Below are positions 1-7,607 of a DNA stretch of 15,059 bases, piece after piece. Made by a program: the position numbers and the translations under genes. This stretch comes from JBCDBH01 sp039184055 (lineage in GTDB: Bacteria; Acidobacteriota; Thermoanaerobaculia; Multivoradales; J023), in assembly GCA_039184055.1 (NCBI GenBank), contig JBCDBH010000123.1, positions 1 to 15,059 on the forward strand, read 5' to 3'. The notes below the pieces were generated by a model. That model did no database searches. It was not told the DNA's origin and was given only the letters and a program-made list of their open reading frames with translations. The stretch's first letter is position 1. The number at the start of each line of letters is the position of its first letter.

Positions 1-151
1 CCAGATCGACGCGGTCACCGACCTCGTCGAGATTGCCCATCGGGCTACGCCAGCGACGGGTGCCGAACACCTCCACGTCGCCACGGCCGAGCAAATACTC
101 GGCAAGGTGAGAACCGGCAAATCCGGTGATGCCGGTGATCAACGCTTTCAT
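1..151 (-). CDS. GDP-mannose 4,6-dehydratase-type sugar-nucleotide SDR, N-terminus only
   Basis: Only the first 50 codons are in the window; the gene runs off the left edge. The product begins MKALITGITGFAGSHLAEYL, an extended-SDR Rossmann nucleotide-binding start with the glycine motif GITGFAG at residues 7-13. It continues with RRWRSPMGN at about 32-40. The TGITGFAGSHLAEYLL start followed by an RWRS segment is typical of GDP-mannose 4,6-dehydratases. RfbB proteins usually read GGAGFIGS instead. A GMD would convert GDP-mannose to GDP-4-keto-6-deoxymannose, the precursor of GDP-rhamnose, GDP-fucose and related sugars. The start is ATG at 149-151. An AAGGAG ribosome-binding site (plus-strand CTCCTT, 162-167) overlaps the rfbD stop codon, so translation is probably coupled. 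The SDR fold is certain; the exact substrate is not, because the catalytic YxxxK lies outside the window. Confidence 0.65.
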   Translation of the reverse strand, partial: MKALITGITGFAGSHLAEYLLGRGDVEVFGTRRWRSPMGNLDEVGDRVDL

Positions 152-166
152 CGAGCCATGACTCCT

Positions 167-1012
167 TCAGATCGTCTTGTCGTTGAGATATGCGTCGAGA
201 CCGGCGGACCAGGGCTCGACCCGTCGACCGAGTAAGGACTCGGCGCGATCGACGGCGAGCACGGAGTAGGCAGGCCGAGGTGCTGGGCGAGGAAAAGCCG
301 AGGTCGGCACCGGCTCGACGATCGTGCCTGGCTTGACCAGCTGCGCGATCTCGGTCGCGAAGCCGTGCCAGGACGTCGCATGACGGTTGGCATAGTGAAC
401 GATGCCACGTGCGTCGCGAGTGGCGAATTGCCACAACGCGCGGGCGAGAAACGGGGTGTAGGTCGGACATCCGACCTGGTCGTCGACCACCCGCAACGGG
501 GTCTTGCCGGTGGTGATCAAGCGGCGCATGGTGGCGACGAAGTTGGGACCACCGGGGCCGAAGAGCCAGCTGGTTCGCACCACCAGGGTGCGGTCGTAGC
601 GCAAGGCGCGTGTTTCGCCATCGAGCTTGCTGGCGCCGTAGACCGAAGGTGGATCGGTCGGATCGTCCTCGCGGTACGGCGTGTCGGCGTTTCCCGGAAA
701 GACATAGTCGGTCGACACGTGAATCAAGTCGGCGTCGGCTTTCGCCGCCGCTTCGGTGATGGGATCGAGCGCGGTGCCGTTGACGGCGTAGGCCATGGCG
801 TGCTCGGTCTCGCAATCGTCGACCCGGGTGAACGCGGCGCAATTGATGATCACGCGCGGGTTCCAGCTGTCGATCCAATACGAGAGTCGATCGGCGTCCG
901 TGACGTCGGCGTGATTGCGGCCGAGCGCCAGCACGGCATGGCCATACCGCCGTCCGAGCGCAGCCACGGCGCCGCCGAGCATGCCGGTTCCACCGAGCAC
1001 CAAGGCACGCAT
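167..1012 (-). CDS. rfbD: dTDP-4-dehydrorhamnose reductase
   Basis: This enzyme catalyses the last step of dTDP-L-rhamnose synthesis, the NAD(P)H-dependent reduction of dTDP-4-keto-L-rhamnose in the cytoplasm. The 281-residue product has the usual family length. It shows the Rossmann motif GGTGMLG (7-13), a NCAAFTRVDDCE segment (57-68) matching the family's N-A-A-A-Y-T-x-V-D-x-A-E, STDYVF (100-105), the catalytic Y125-x3-K129 and the C-terminal RPAYSVL motif (246-252). Its ATG overlaps the rfbA stop codon by one base (TGATG at 1014-1010), and the next gene starts 15 bp downstream, so the three sugar genes are probably translated from one mRNA. The family call is secure. Confidence 0.96.
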   Translation of the reverse strand: MRALVLGGTGMLGGAVAALGRRYGHAVLALGRNHADVTDADRLSYWIDSWNPRVIINCAAFTRVDDCETEHAMAYAVNGTALDPITEAAAKADADLIHVSTDYVFPGNADTPYREDDPTDPPSVYGASKLDGETRALRYDRTLVVRTSWLFGPGGPNFVATMRRLITTGKTPLRVVDDQVGCPTYTPFLARALWQFATRDARGIVHYANRHATSWHGFATEIAQLVKPGTIVEPVPTSAFPRPAPRPAYSVLAVDRAESLLGRRVEPWSAGLDAYLNDKTI

Positions 1013-2088
1013 CAGGTGATACCGACCGCCGAGTTGTCGCCGAGCATGAAGCGATACGCGCGTGGCTTGCGGTCCGTCTTGACGATACGCACGTTACGAC
1101 CGATCAACGATCCGTCGATCCGCATACCGATGTCGCGGATTTCCGAGTTGGCGAGCACGATGGAGTTCTCGATTTCGCACGAGCTCAACGTACAGCCTTC
1201 GCCAATCGACGTATACGGGCCGACAAAGGCGTGAGCGAGCTTGGCGCCATCACCGATCACCGCTGGGCCACGCACCAGGCAATCGGTCAGCTCGACGTCC
1301 TCGCCGATCTCTACCCTGCCTTCGATACGCGAATCGCCAGCAACCCGGTTGGTGGCGGGCAGATCGAGCGATTCGAGCACGATACGATTGGCCTCGAGCA
1401 TGTCTTCGAGCTTGCCGGTGTCTTTCCACCAGCCACGCACCTTGTGCGGGTGGACGCCCTGGCCGTGGTCGATCAAGTCTTGGATCGCGTCGGTGATTTC
1501 GAGCTCACCACGCGCCGACGGTTTGATGCGTTTGACCGCATCGAAGATCGTGCGGTCGAACATGTAGACACCGACCAGCGCGAGATTGCTCTTGGGCTCG
1601 GCGGGCTTTTCCTCCAGCCGCACCACGCGACCGTCATCGGCCAGCTCAGCGACACCGAATTGCTGCGGGTTGTCGACCTCGGCGAGCAGGATCATCGCGT
1701 TGCCGCCCTGGTCGCGCAGCTCGTCGAATTCCTGGACCAGCGATTGGATGCCGCCGGCGATCAAGTTGTCGCCCAGATACATGACGAACGAGTCGTCGCC
1801 CATGAACTCCTCGGCGATCATCACCGCGTGCGCCAAGCCACGGGGCGCATCCTGCGGAATGTAGGTGACCTGAGCACCGAATTGCGAGCCGTCGCCGACC
1901 GCGTCGCGGATTTCTTGATGAGTGTCGCCGACGATGATGCCGATTTCGGTGATGCCGGCGGCGACGATCGATTCAATGCCGTAATAGAGCACCGGTTTGT
2001 TCGCCACCGGCACGAGCTGTTTGGCGGAGGTGTAGGTCAGCGGCCGGAGTCGCGTGCCTTTGCCGCCGGACAGAATCAATCCTTTCAT
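1012..2088 (-). CDS. rfbA: Glucose-1-phosphate thymidylyltransferase, long form with beta-helix tail
   Basis: The enzyme joins dTTP and glucose-1-phosphate to make dTDP-glucose, the entry to dTDP-sugar synthesis. The N-terminal half is a nucleotidyltransferase domain with GGKGTRLRP (8-16), the metal-site LGDN (105-108), EEKP (159-162) and WKDTG (221-225). Residues from about 250 to 340 form a hexapeptide-repeat, left-handed beta-helix segment. At 358 residues this is the long RmlA type (StrD-like and archaeal enzymes are related) rather than the roughly 290-residue short RmlA of enterobacteria. The preferred start is ATG at 2086-2088, with GGAG (plus-strand 2100-2103) about 11 bases upstream, a rather long spacing. 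It lies 65 bp after lptD and overlaps rfbD by one base. Some long-form members make other dTDP-sugars, but the following rfbD points to rhamnose. Confidence 0.93.
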   Translation of the reverse strand: MKGLILSGGKGTRLRPLTYTSAKQLVPVANKPVLYYGIESIVAAGITEIGIIVGDTHQEIRDAVGDGSQFGAQVTYIPQDAPRGLAHAVMIAEEFMGDDSFVMYLGDNLIAGGIQSLVQEFDELRDQGGNAMILLAEVDNPQQFGVAELADDGRVVRLEEKPAEPKSNLALVGVYMFDRTIFDAVKRIKPSARGELEITDAIQDLIDHGQGVHPHKVRGWWKDTGKLEDMLEANRIVLESLDLPATNRVAGDSRIEGRVEIGEDVELTDCLVRGPAVIGDGAKLAHAFVGPYTSIGEGCTLSSCEIENSIVLANSEIRDIGMRIDGSLIGRNVRIVKTDRKPRAYRFMLGDNSAVGIT

Positions 2089-2112
2089 CGCAGTCGAGTC
2101 TCCGCGGAAGCT

Positions 2113-2130
2113 GCCGGTCGGCTCACCGGC
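2113..2130 (-). repeat. Perfect inverted repeat between lptD and rfbA
   Basis: A six-base stem GCCGGT/ACCGGC flanks a six-base loop in the 65-bp lptD-rfbA spacer. On the minus-strand transcript it sits 23 to 40 bases after the lptD stop codon. No run of T follows, so it does not look like an intrinsic terminator. It could be an mRNA-processing or stabilising hairpin that sets different levels for lptD and the sugar genes, or chance in GC-rich DNA. Confidence 0.35.
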
Positions 2131-2153
2131 GAGTAGTCGGAACGTCTAGCGGG

Positions 2154-4598
2154 TCAGAACGAGTCGGTGCCACCGCTGATGTCGAGGAAGGTGCCGACGT
2201 TCTTCAGGCTGAGTGATAGACGGACGTCGGTCGTCTCGAAATCCGGGTTCGCGATGCGGTTGTTGCCGAAGGTCGACTGCCGGACTTCGAGCGACAGACC
2301 ATAGCATTGCGACTCGTAGCGGAGGAAATGCCGCTGTTGCAGCACCTCACTGAGCTCGATGTCGTAGCTGACCTCGCTGTCGAAGAACAGCCGATCCTTG
2401 ACCAGCTCGAATTTGGTGAACAGCTGGAGCTGATCGTTGGTGACCTGTGAGTTGAGACTGCCGTCGTCGAAGAAGTCGAGAGTCAGGTTGCGGTACCACG
2501 TGACACCGATTCCCGAGTTGGCGCTCCAGCCGATGCCACCGGACAGCGAGACCGCTTGGAACTCGTTGAACAAGGTGTTGTAGGTGGCGTCGGCGCGCAA
2601 CGAGGTGAAGGTGCTCGGGTTGAAGCGAAACGCGGCGAGCAGGGGCCCTTCCTGAGTCGAATCCGGACAATCGCTGAGCGGATCGAAGCCCTGGCCGAAG
2701 CAGAGATTGTTCGACACCTGACCCGGGAAGCGGTTGTCGAAGTTGTAGGCCTGGGCGAGCGAGAAGGAGGCGATCTCGTAGGCGCCGCCTTCGCTCTCGT
2801 CCTTGGGCTTGGCGATGATCCGATTGACGATCGCGACCACGACATCGTTGCGTAACTGCAAGGTGTCGATGGTGTCGAAACGCAGCACGCGTGCCTGATC
2901 GTCGAATTCGTCGACGTAGGTATAGGTGATCTGCGGCTCGATGATGTGCTTGAACTTCGAGAAGCGGCCGATTTCGTTCTCGTAGATCCGCGCGAAGCTC
3001 GGACCGACGACCTCCACCGAACCCGTGCCGAAGGTGCGGTTCAGCGACTCACCCGACACTTCCGACAGATCCTCGGAGAGGCTGTCGGTGTAGTGGGTGA
3101 AGCGAGCACCCGCGCTCACCGTGACCGACAGCCATGGAAGCTCGGAGAGCGGCGCGGTGAAAAGCGGTAGGGCGTCGAAGCGACCGTAGTCGAGGTTGGT
3201 GTCGGCGATATCGAGTGCGAAGTAGTTGAGCGAGCTGGCGACGCTGAGGTAGATCGGCACCGCGCCGTCGACCAACTTGGTCGGGCGCAGGTTGTAAGTG
3301 ATCTCGGGCAGCTGGTGACGGATATCGTCGAGCCCGCTGCTCGAAATACGTTCACGACGATCGACCAAGACCGACACCGACTGCTGACCGAAGTCGCCGT
3401 TCAAGAAGGCGTAGGAGTAGATGTCGGGACGGGTCTGGTTGCGCAGGCTGCGCTCCCAATCCTGTTGGTAGTCGAAGTCGGAGAAATCCTGAAAAGCGAC
3501 TACGGCCTTCCATTTGTCCCACACCGTTTCGTGGAAATACTCCAGCTTCCAACGGGTTTCGCCTTCGTCGGTCAGCGTCGGATCGATCTGTGAGCCGAAG
3601 GTCTCCATACGGTCGAACATGTCGGGCTCGTCGATGACGAAACCACGGATCGTACCGGTGGTGCGTTCCGACGGCCGGTACCGCACTTCGGCGCCTACTC
3701 CGAAGAACTCTTCGCTGTAGAGATCGGCGTAGAAGGTGGCATCAGCGCTTCGGCCGAAGGTCTGGAAATAGGCCAGACCGAGGTAGGCGCCCTTGTTTTC
3801 CGAGAATCCGGGTTTCGGAATCAGGAAACCGGAGGCACGATCGGTGACCGTGGGCCAGACGATGTACGGCACATAGAGCAGCGGCAGACGCTTGGCGCGG
3901 ATCCGGGCGTTGTAGATGTGCGCGTAATCGTCGAGCGTGATGTTGGCGCGCGACAGGCGGATGTCCCATGGCGGCACCTCGGCGCTACACGAGGTGAAGG
4001 TGCCATCGAGCACGGTGAAGTCCTGCGGGCCGACCTTGGAGATCTCGCTGCCGTAGAAGTAGTAGTCCGGATGGACGTAGGCGGTGGCGTTGGTCAGACG
4101 ACCGGTTTGCGTATCGAGGTCGTATTCCAACGATTCACCGGTGAGGCGTTGCGGACCCTGGTCGAGGGTGATGTTGCCTTCGGCGACGAGGGTATTCGAG
4201 GGGATGTCGATGCGCGCGCGATCGGCGCGCAGCACGATGTCCTTGTAGCGCAATACCAGACCGTCGGACGCGGTCAGCCACTCTTCTTCCTGGAGCTCGA
4301 AGCTGCCGGCGGCGCCTTTGACGGTACCGCCGCCACGACTGTCGTCGAGCCGGACGTCGAAGGTGATGCGATCCTCGTCGACGGCGCGCGCGATCTCGGC
4401 CTCGGCCTCGGCGGTGGCGTCGGCCAGGGGTGGGATCGGTGTCTCGGCTTCTCGAGCGGTGGCCTGGGCCTCGTCGATACTCGGCGGTGGGGCCTCCTGC
4501 GCGACCACCGCCGTCATACCGAGTAGCGACCATGTCAGACCGAGCAGTAGCGCGCGGCCGTGACGCCAGCCGTTAGAGATCGTGATCGAGCGCAACAT
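2154..4598 (-). CDS. lptD: LPS-assembly protein LptD (outer-membrane translocon)
   Basis: LptD, with the lipoprotein LptE, inserts lipopolysaccharide into the outer leaflet of the outer membrane. The 814-residue product starts with a signal peptide (hydrophobic stretch about 17-33, probable cleavage after AVVA, residue 33). An acidic, proline-rich linker follows to about 75, then an LptA/OstA-like periplasmic domain (about 76-200) and a long beta-barrel ending in phenylalanine, as outer-membrane barrels do. Family landmarks are TSC...PPW (202-211), LPLLYVPY (238-245), HIIEP (551-555) and the C-terminal QCYGLSLEV (764-772). There are only four cysteines: C204, C633, C644 and C765. The ATG is supported by a strong GGGAGG ribosome-binding site five to six bases upstream and lies 16 bp after the thiolase stop codon. 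LptD is often found beside surA and pdxA; here its neighbours are a thiolase and rhamnose genes. Confidence 0.96.
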   Translation of the reverse strand: MLRSITISNGWRHGRALLLGLTWSLLGMTAVVAQEAPPPSIDEAQATAREAETPIPPLADATAEAEAEIARAVDEDRITFDVRLDDSRGGGTVKGAAGSFELQEEEWLTASDGLVLRYKDIVLRADRARIDIPSNTLVAEGNITLDQGPQRLTGESLEYDLDTQTGRLTNATAYVHPDYYFYGSEISKVGPQDFTVLDGTFTSCSAEVPPWDIRLSRANITLDDYAHIYNARIRAKRLPLLYVPYIVWPTVTDRASGFLIPKPGFSENKGAYLGLAYFQTFGRSADATFYADLYSEEFFGVGAEVRYRPSERTTGTIRGFVIDEPDMFDRMETFGSQIDPTLTDEGETRWKLEYFHETVWDKWKAVVAFQDFSDFDYQQDWERSLRNQTRPDIYSYAFLNGDFGQQSVSVLVDRRERISSSGLDDIRHQLPEITYNLRPTKLVDGAVPIYLSVASSLNYFALDIADTNLDYGRFDALPLFTAPLSELPWLSVTVSAGARFTHYTDSLSEDLSEVSGESLNRTFGTGSVEVVGPSFARIYENEIGRFSKFKHIIEPQITYTYVDEFDDQARVLRFDTIDTLQLRNDVVVAIVNRIIAKPKDESEGGAYEIASFSLAQAYNFDNRFPGQVSNNLCFGQGFDPLSDCPDSTQEGPLLAAFRFNPSTFTSLRADATYNTLFNEFQAVSLSGGIGWSANSGIGVTWYRNLTLDFFDDGSLNSQVTNDQLQLFTKFELVKDRLFFDSEVSYDIELSEVLQQRHFLRYESQCYGLSLEVRQSTFGNNRIANPDFETTDVRLSLSLKNVGTFLDISGGTDSF

Positions 4599-4614
4599 CG
4601 AGCCTCCCTCGTCC

Positions 4615-5793
4615 TCAGAGCCGTTCTACGACGATCGCCGTCGCCTCACCGCCACCGAGGCAGATTCCGGCGCAGCCGTAACGGCCGTCACGGGCCTGCA
4701 AGGCGTGTAGCAAGGTGACGACGATACGGGCGCCCGAGGCGCCGATCGGATGACCGAGCGCAACCGCTCCGCCATGTACGTTGAGTTTGTCGGCCGGAAT
4801 CTCGAGATCCTTCGAGCAGGCGAGTCCCACCGCGGAGAATGCCTCGTTGATTTCAAAGAGATCGATCTGACCGACATCGAGACCGGTGCGTTCGAGCACC
4901 CGACGGACCGCGCCGACCGGAGCGGTGGTGAACCACTCGGGATCCTGCGCGAAAGTCGCCTGACCGACCAGGCGGGCGATCGGCTTCTTACCGAGCTCAC
5001 GCGCCTTCTCGGCGGTGGTGAGCACCAGCGCGGCGGCGCCGTCGTTGAGCGTGCTGGCGTTGGCCGCGGTCACCGTGCCTTCTTTGTCGAACGCCGGGCG
5101 TAGCTTGGGTAGCTTGTCGAATTTGACCCGGTCCGGTTCCTCGTCGGCGCTCACTCGGACTGGATCGCCTTTGCGCTGGGGCACGTCGACCGGCACGATC
5201 TCGGCGTCGAAAAGCCCGTCGGCGGCTGCCTTTTGGGCGCGTTTGTAGCTCTCGATGGCGAAGGCGTCCTGATCCTCGCGCGACAGCTCGTACTCACGGG
5301 CGCAGGTTTCGGCGCAATTGCCCATGTGCTTGTCGCCATAGACGTCCCACAGGCCGTCGACGATCATCGAGTCGACCACTTCGCCGTGACCGAGTCGGAG
5401 ACCTGTACGGACCCCCGGCAAGAGGTAGGGCGCGTTCGACATGCTCTCCATACCGCCGGCGACCGACAGGCTGTAATCGCCACAGCGCAAATCGTTGGCG
5501 GCGCTCATCAGGGCGCGCATACCCGAGCCACACACCTTGTGTACCGTGACCGCGCCAGTCGAAGTGGGGCAGCCAGCGCCGAGCGCCGCTTGCCGGGCGG
5601 GCGCCTGACCGAGACCGGCCTGCAGCACACAACCCATATAGACCTGCTCGATCGCGGCCGGCTCGACACCGGCTTGCTCGATCGCGCCCTGGATCGCTCG
5701 GGCGCCGAGTTTGGGGGCCTTGATCGACGAAAGAGCGCCCTGAAAGGCGCCAATAGGCGTACGGGCAGCGCTGAGAATGACGATTTCCTGCAT
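4615..5793 (-). CDS. Acetyl-CoA C-acetyltransferase (thiolase II)
   Basis: This thiolase condenses two acetyl-CoA to acetoacetyl-CoA or runs the cleavage in reverse. Isoprenoid, polyhydroxyalkanoate or fatty-acid metabolism are all possible uses. The 392 residues match the normal length of the family. All catalytic elements are present: nucleophile C88 in VCGSGM, NEAF (316-319), H348 in GHPIGASG (347-354) and C378 in CLGGGEA. GGMESMS (113-119) is also typical. The ATG at 5791-5793 has GGGAG six to seven bases upstream. It is the first gene of the minus-strand block and is followed after 16 bp by lptD. No other beta-oxidation or butanoate gene is nearby, so the pathway cannot be named. Biosynthetic (PhaA/AtoB-like) specificity is more likely than long-chain FadA from length and motif style, but this is inference. 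Confidence 0.94.
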   Translation of the reverse strand: MQEIVILSAARTPIGAFQGALSSIKAPKLGARAIQGAIEQAGVEPAAIEQVYMGCVLQAGLGQAPARQAALGAGCPTSTGAVTVHKVCGSGMRALMSAANDLRCGDYSLSVAGGMESMSNAPYLLPGVRTGLRLGHGEVVDSMIVDGLWDVYGDKHMGNCAETCAREYELSREDQDAFAIESYKRAQKAAADGLFDAEIVPVDVPQRKGDPVRVSADEEPDRVKFDKLPKLRPAFDKEGTVTAANASTLNDGAAALVLTTAEKARELGKKPIARLVGQATFAQDPEWFTTAPVGAVRRVLERTGLDVGQIDLFEINEAFSAVGLACSKDLEIPADKLNVHGGAVALGHPIGASGARIVVTLLHALQARDGRYGCAGICLGGGEATAIVVERL

Positions 5794-5975
5794 GCTAAGC
5801 TCCCTTCGGCGACGACCGCCGGATCGTCAGGATGCCTTCGAGCCATCCTCTCGACCGTCGCGCCGGATCTCGAAAATGGACGTCGCGTCGATGATTTCGC
5901 TCGTCACGGACCGTCCGCGTTGACATGGATGAGCGGGCTGAGAGGGAAGCGGAGCCGACGACCGAGCGGTGTGTG

Positions 5976-5984
5976 ATGCTAGCA
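5976..5984 (-). promoter_or_regulatory. Candidate extended -10 for the thiolase-lptD-rfb operon
   Basis: On the minus strand the sequence reads TGC followed by TAGCAT, an extended -10 element (TGn plus TAnnnT, four of six consensus bases). It lies inside the 8-bp palindrome TGCTAGCA (5977-5984). There is no good -35 hexamer 17 bp upstream, which extended -10 promoters can tolerate. Transcription would begin near 5969, giving a leader of about 175 bases before the thiolase ATG. This is a pattern match only. Confidence 0.3.
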
Positions 5985-6008
5985 CAGCCACTGACACGGA
6001 GCCGACGT

Positions 6009-6036
6009 CCGACACCACCCTGAAACGCTCTCTAAA
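6009..6036 (+). promoter_or_regulatory. Candidate sigma-70-type promoter for ruvX-mltG
   Basis: CCGACA (6009-6014) and TCTAAA (6031-6036) are separated by 16 bp and each match four of six consensus bases. Transcription would start near 6043, leaving a leader of about 20 bases that contains the AGGA ribosome-binding site in front of ruvX. Position and spacing are sensible but the match is modest. Confidence 0.35.
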
Positions 6037-6062
6037 CCCCACCCCGCGCAGGAACCCATTCG

Positions 6063-6515
6063 ATGCCGATCAACGTTGCCGCACTCCCCGCCGATCAGCC
6101 GCCCCGTGCGCTCGGCATCGACTTTGGCGAGCGTCGGATCGGTCTCGCCATCTCCGATGACAAGGGTCGTTTCGCGGTGCCCCACGGTGCGATCGAACGC
6201 GACACTGATCGGCGTGCCGTGTATCGCATCGCCGATCTGGCGCGGCGTGAAGAAGCCGGGTGGTTGGTGCTCGGTGAGCCCCTGCGACCGGATGATGGCG
6301 AGGCCGGCGAAGCGGCCGAACGCATCAGACGCTTCGCCGCCAAGCTCGAACGCGCGGCGCGTCTTCCCGTGGTGTTGATCGACGAGGCTCACACCACGCT
6401 CGAAGCCATCGACCGACTGGGCGCCGCCGGGAACGACACCGCCGAGCGACGTGACGCGGTCGCGGCACAGATTCTTCTCCAGGAAGCTCTCGACCGGCGC
6501 TGGAGCGACCGATGA
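6063..6515 (+). CDS. ruvX: RuvX/YqgF family nuclease (pre-16S rRNA / Holliday junction resolvase-like)
   Basis: YqgF/RuvX proteins have an RNase H-like fold. They are implicated in maturation of the 16S rRNA 5' end and, in some species, in Holliday junction resolution. The product has 150 residues. It carries the first motif GIDFGERRIGLAIS (18-31) with D20, LVLGEPL (68-74) with E72 where many members read VVGLP, LIDEAHTTLEA (105-115) corresponding to the usual DER-x-TT-x-EA, and RRDAVAAQILLQ (129-140) with D131. The extra 15 or so residues before the first motif are not unusual. An AGGA ribosome-binding site lies about nine bases before the ATG. The stop codon overlaps the mltG start (ATGA), so the two are probably co-translated. 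Confidence 0.93.
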   Translation: MPINVAALPADQPPRALGIDFGERRIGLAISDDKGRFAVPHGAIERDTDRRAVYRIADLARREEAGWLVLGEPLRPDDGEAGEAAERIRRFAAKLERAARLPVVLIDEAHTTLEAIDRLGAAGNDTAERRDAVAAQILLQEALDRRWSDR

Positions 6516-7588
6516 GCGAGAAAAAGAAGAAACGCGGCTGCTTCGGGCGGCTGATCCGTGTGGGCTGTTTGCTCTTCGTCGCGGCGTTGGGAGCGGCTGG
6601 CTACCTCGGTTGGCAGCTCCTCGAGCAGCCACATGGCGACTTCACCGACCCGGTTGCGATCACCATCGAACGCGGCAGCGGCGCCACCGCGATTTTCGAA
6701 CGTCTCGCCAATGCCGGTGTGATCGTTCATCCGCTGGCGGCTCGTGCCTACCACCAAGCGATCGGATCGCCGCCGCTCTTGGCCGGTGAGTATCGTTTCG
6801 ATACGCCGATGCCCTTGCCCGCGGTGATCGACAAAGTCGCGCGTGGAGAAATCGAAACGCACCCGGTGACCTTGATCGAGGGTCTCGATCTCGCTGAATC
6901 GGCTGCTTCGCTCGCCAGTCAGGGCTTTGGCGACGAAGCCGTATTTCTCGATGAGATGCGCGACCCGACCCGGATTCGCGATCTCGATCCCGAGGCCGAG
7001 AGTCTCGAGGGTTATCTCTACCCCGACACGTATCGTTTCGGTGCCGAAGCCAGCGAGGCCGAGATCGTCGATATGTTGGTGGCGGCGTTTCGCCAGCGTT
7101 GGGAGAACGACGTGGCGCCTGGCTTCGAGCCGGGTCGGATCACCGGGCTCGACACCGTGCGTGACGTCGTGTCGTTGGCCAGTATCGTCGAGAAAGAAGC
7201 CCGACTCGCCGAAGAACGCCCGGTGATCGCCGCCGTCTACACCAACCGTCTCGAGATCGGCATGGGTCTCTACGCCGACCCGACGGTGATCTTCGCGCTC
7301 AAACGACGTGGCACGTGGGATGGCAACATCCGCAAGAAGGACCTCCAGGTCGACGACCCCTACAACACCTATCGCTATCGTGGTCTGCCTCCAGGTCCGA
7401 TCGCCTCACCCGCTATCGCCAGCCTGCTCGCCGTCACCGCCCCCGCCGACGTGCCGTATCTCTACTTCGTCAGCCGGAACGACGGTAGCCATGTCTTCGC
7501 CGAATCGATTCAAGAGCACAATCGCAACGTCAACGTGTGGCAGAAGCAGTATTGGCGCAAGAAATGGGCCGAGGAAGGACGCAATTGA
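6512..7588 (+). CDS. mltG: Endolytic murein transglycosylase MltG (YceG-like)
   Basis: MltG is an inner-membrane lytic transglycosylase that cleaves nascent peptidoglycan strands and is thought to end glycan polymerisation. The 358-residue product has a basic cytoplasmic start, one transmembrane helix at about 15-36 and a periplasmic YceG domain. Landmarks are LEGYLYPDTYRF (165-176), SIVEKEA (224-230) with E227 matching the catalytic glutamate of the family, YADPTVIFAL (254-263), DDPYNTYRYRGLPPGPI (281-297) and DGSHVFAESIQEHNRNV (324-340). The ATG overlaps the ruvX stop codon by four bases. The ruvX-mltG pairing is seen in several bacterial lineages. The next gene converges 19 bp downstream and I see no intrinsic terminator between them. 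Confidence 0.95.
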   Translation: MSEKKKKRGCFGRLIRVGCLLFVAALGAAGYLGWQLLEQPHGDFTDPVAITIERGSGATAIFERLANAGVIVHPLAARAYHQAIGSPPLLAGEYRFDTPMPLPAVIDKVARGEIETHPVTLIEGLDLAESAASLASQGFGDEAVFLDEMRDPTRIRDLDPEAESLEGYLYPDTYRFGAEASEAEIVDMLVAAFRQRWENDVAPGFEPGRITGLDTVRDVVSLASIVEKEARLAEERPVIAAVYTNRLEIGMGLYADPTVIFALKRRGTWDGNIRKKDLQVDDPYNTYRYRGLPPGPIASPAIASLLAVTAPADVPYLYFVSRNDGSHVFAESIQEHNRNVNVWQKQYWRKKWAEEGRN

Positions 7589-7607
7589 TCGCGCCGCTCC
7601 CGGATAG

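Larger units (their letters stand above)
5794..6062. other. Divergent intergenic region, thiolase / ruvX
   Basis: This 269-bp gap separates the minus-strand thiolase-lptD-rfb block from plus-strand ruvX-mltG, so it should hold promoters for both directions. Candidate elements are listed separately. An open frame of 71 codons on the minus strand (5827-6042) lies inside it, but its composition and lack of a ribosome-binding site argue against a gene. I see no tRNA, repeat array or clear terminator. Confidence 0.7.

Noticed and set aside
365..2136. Two plus-strand open frames of about 290 and 300 codons opposite rfbD and rfbA
   Set aside because: Both are mirror frames of well-conserved sugar-nucleotide genes. 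The translations show no family motif and carry the codon-shadow composition of the opposite strand.
5920..5925. Perfect TTGACA hexamer on the plus strand
   Set aside because: No -10-like hexamer occurs 15-19 bp downstream (the bases there are GAGGGAAG-like), so it is not a usable promoter on its own.
5827..6042. Minus-strand 71-codon open frame in the thiolase upstream region
   Set aside because: No ribosome-binding site, no recognisable motif and a low-complexity N-terminal half. A shorter version from an internal GTG cannot be excluded but has no positive support.
7589..7607. Possible bidirectional terminator between convergent mltG and channel genes
   Set aside because: The 19 bp between the stop codons hold no stem of useful length and no T-run on either strand.
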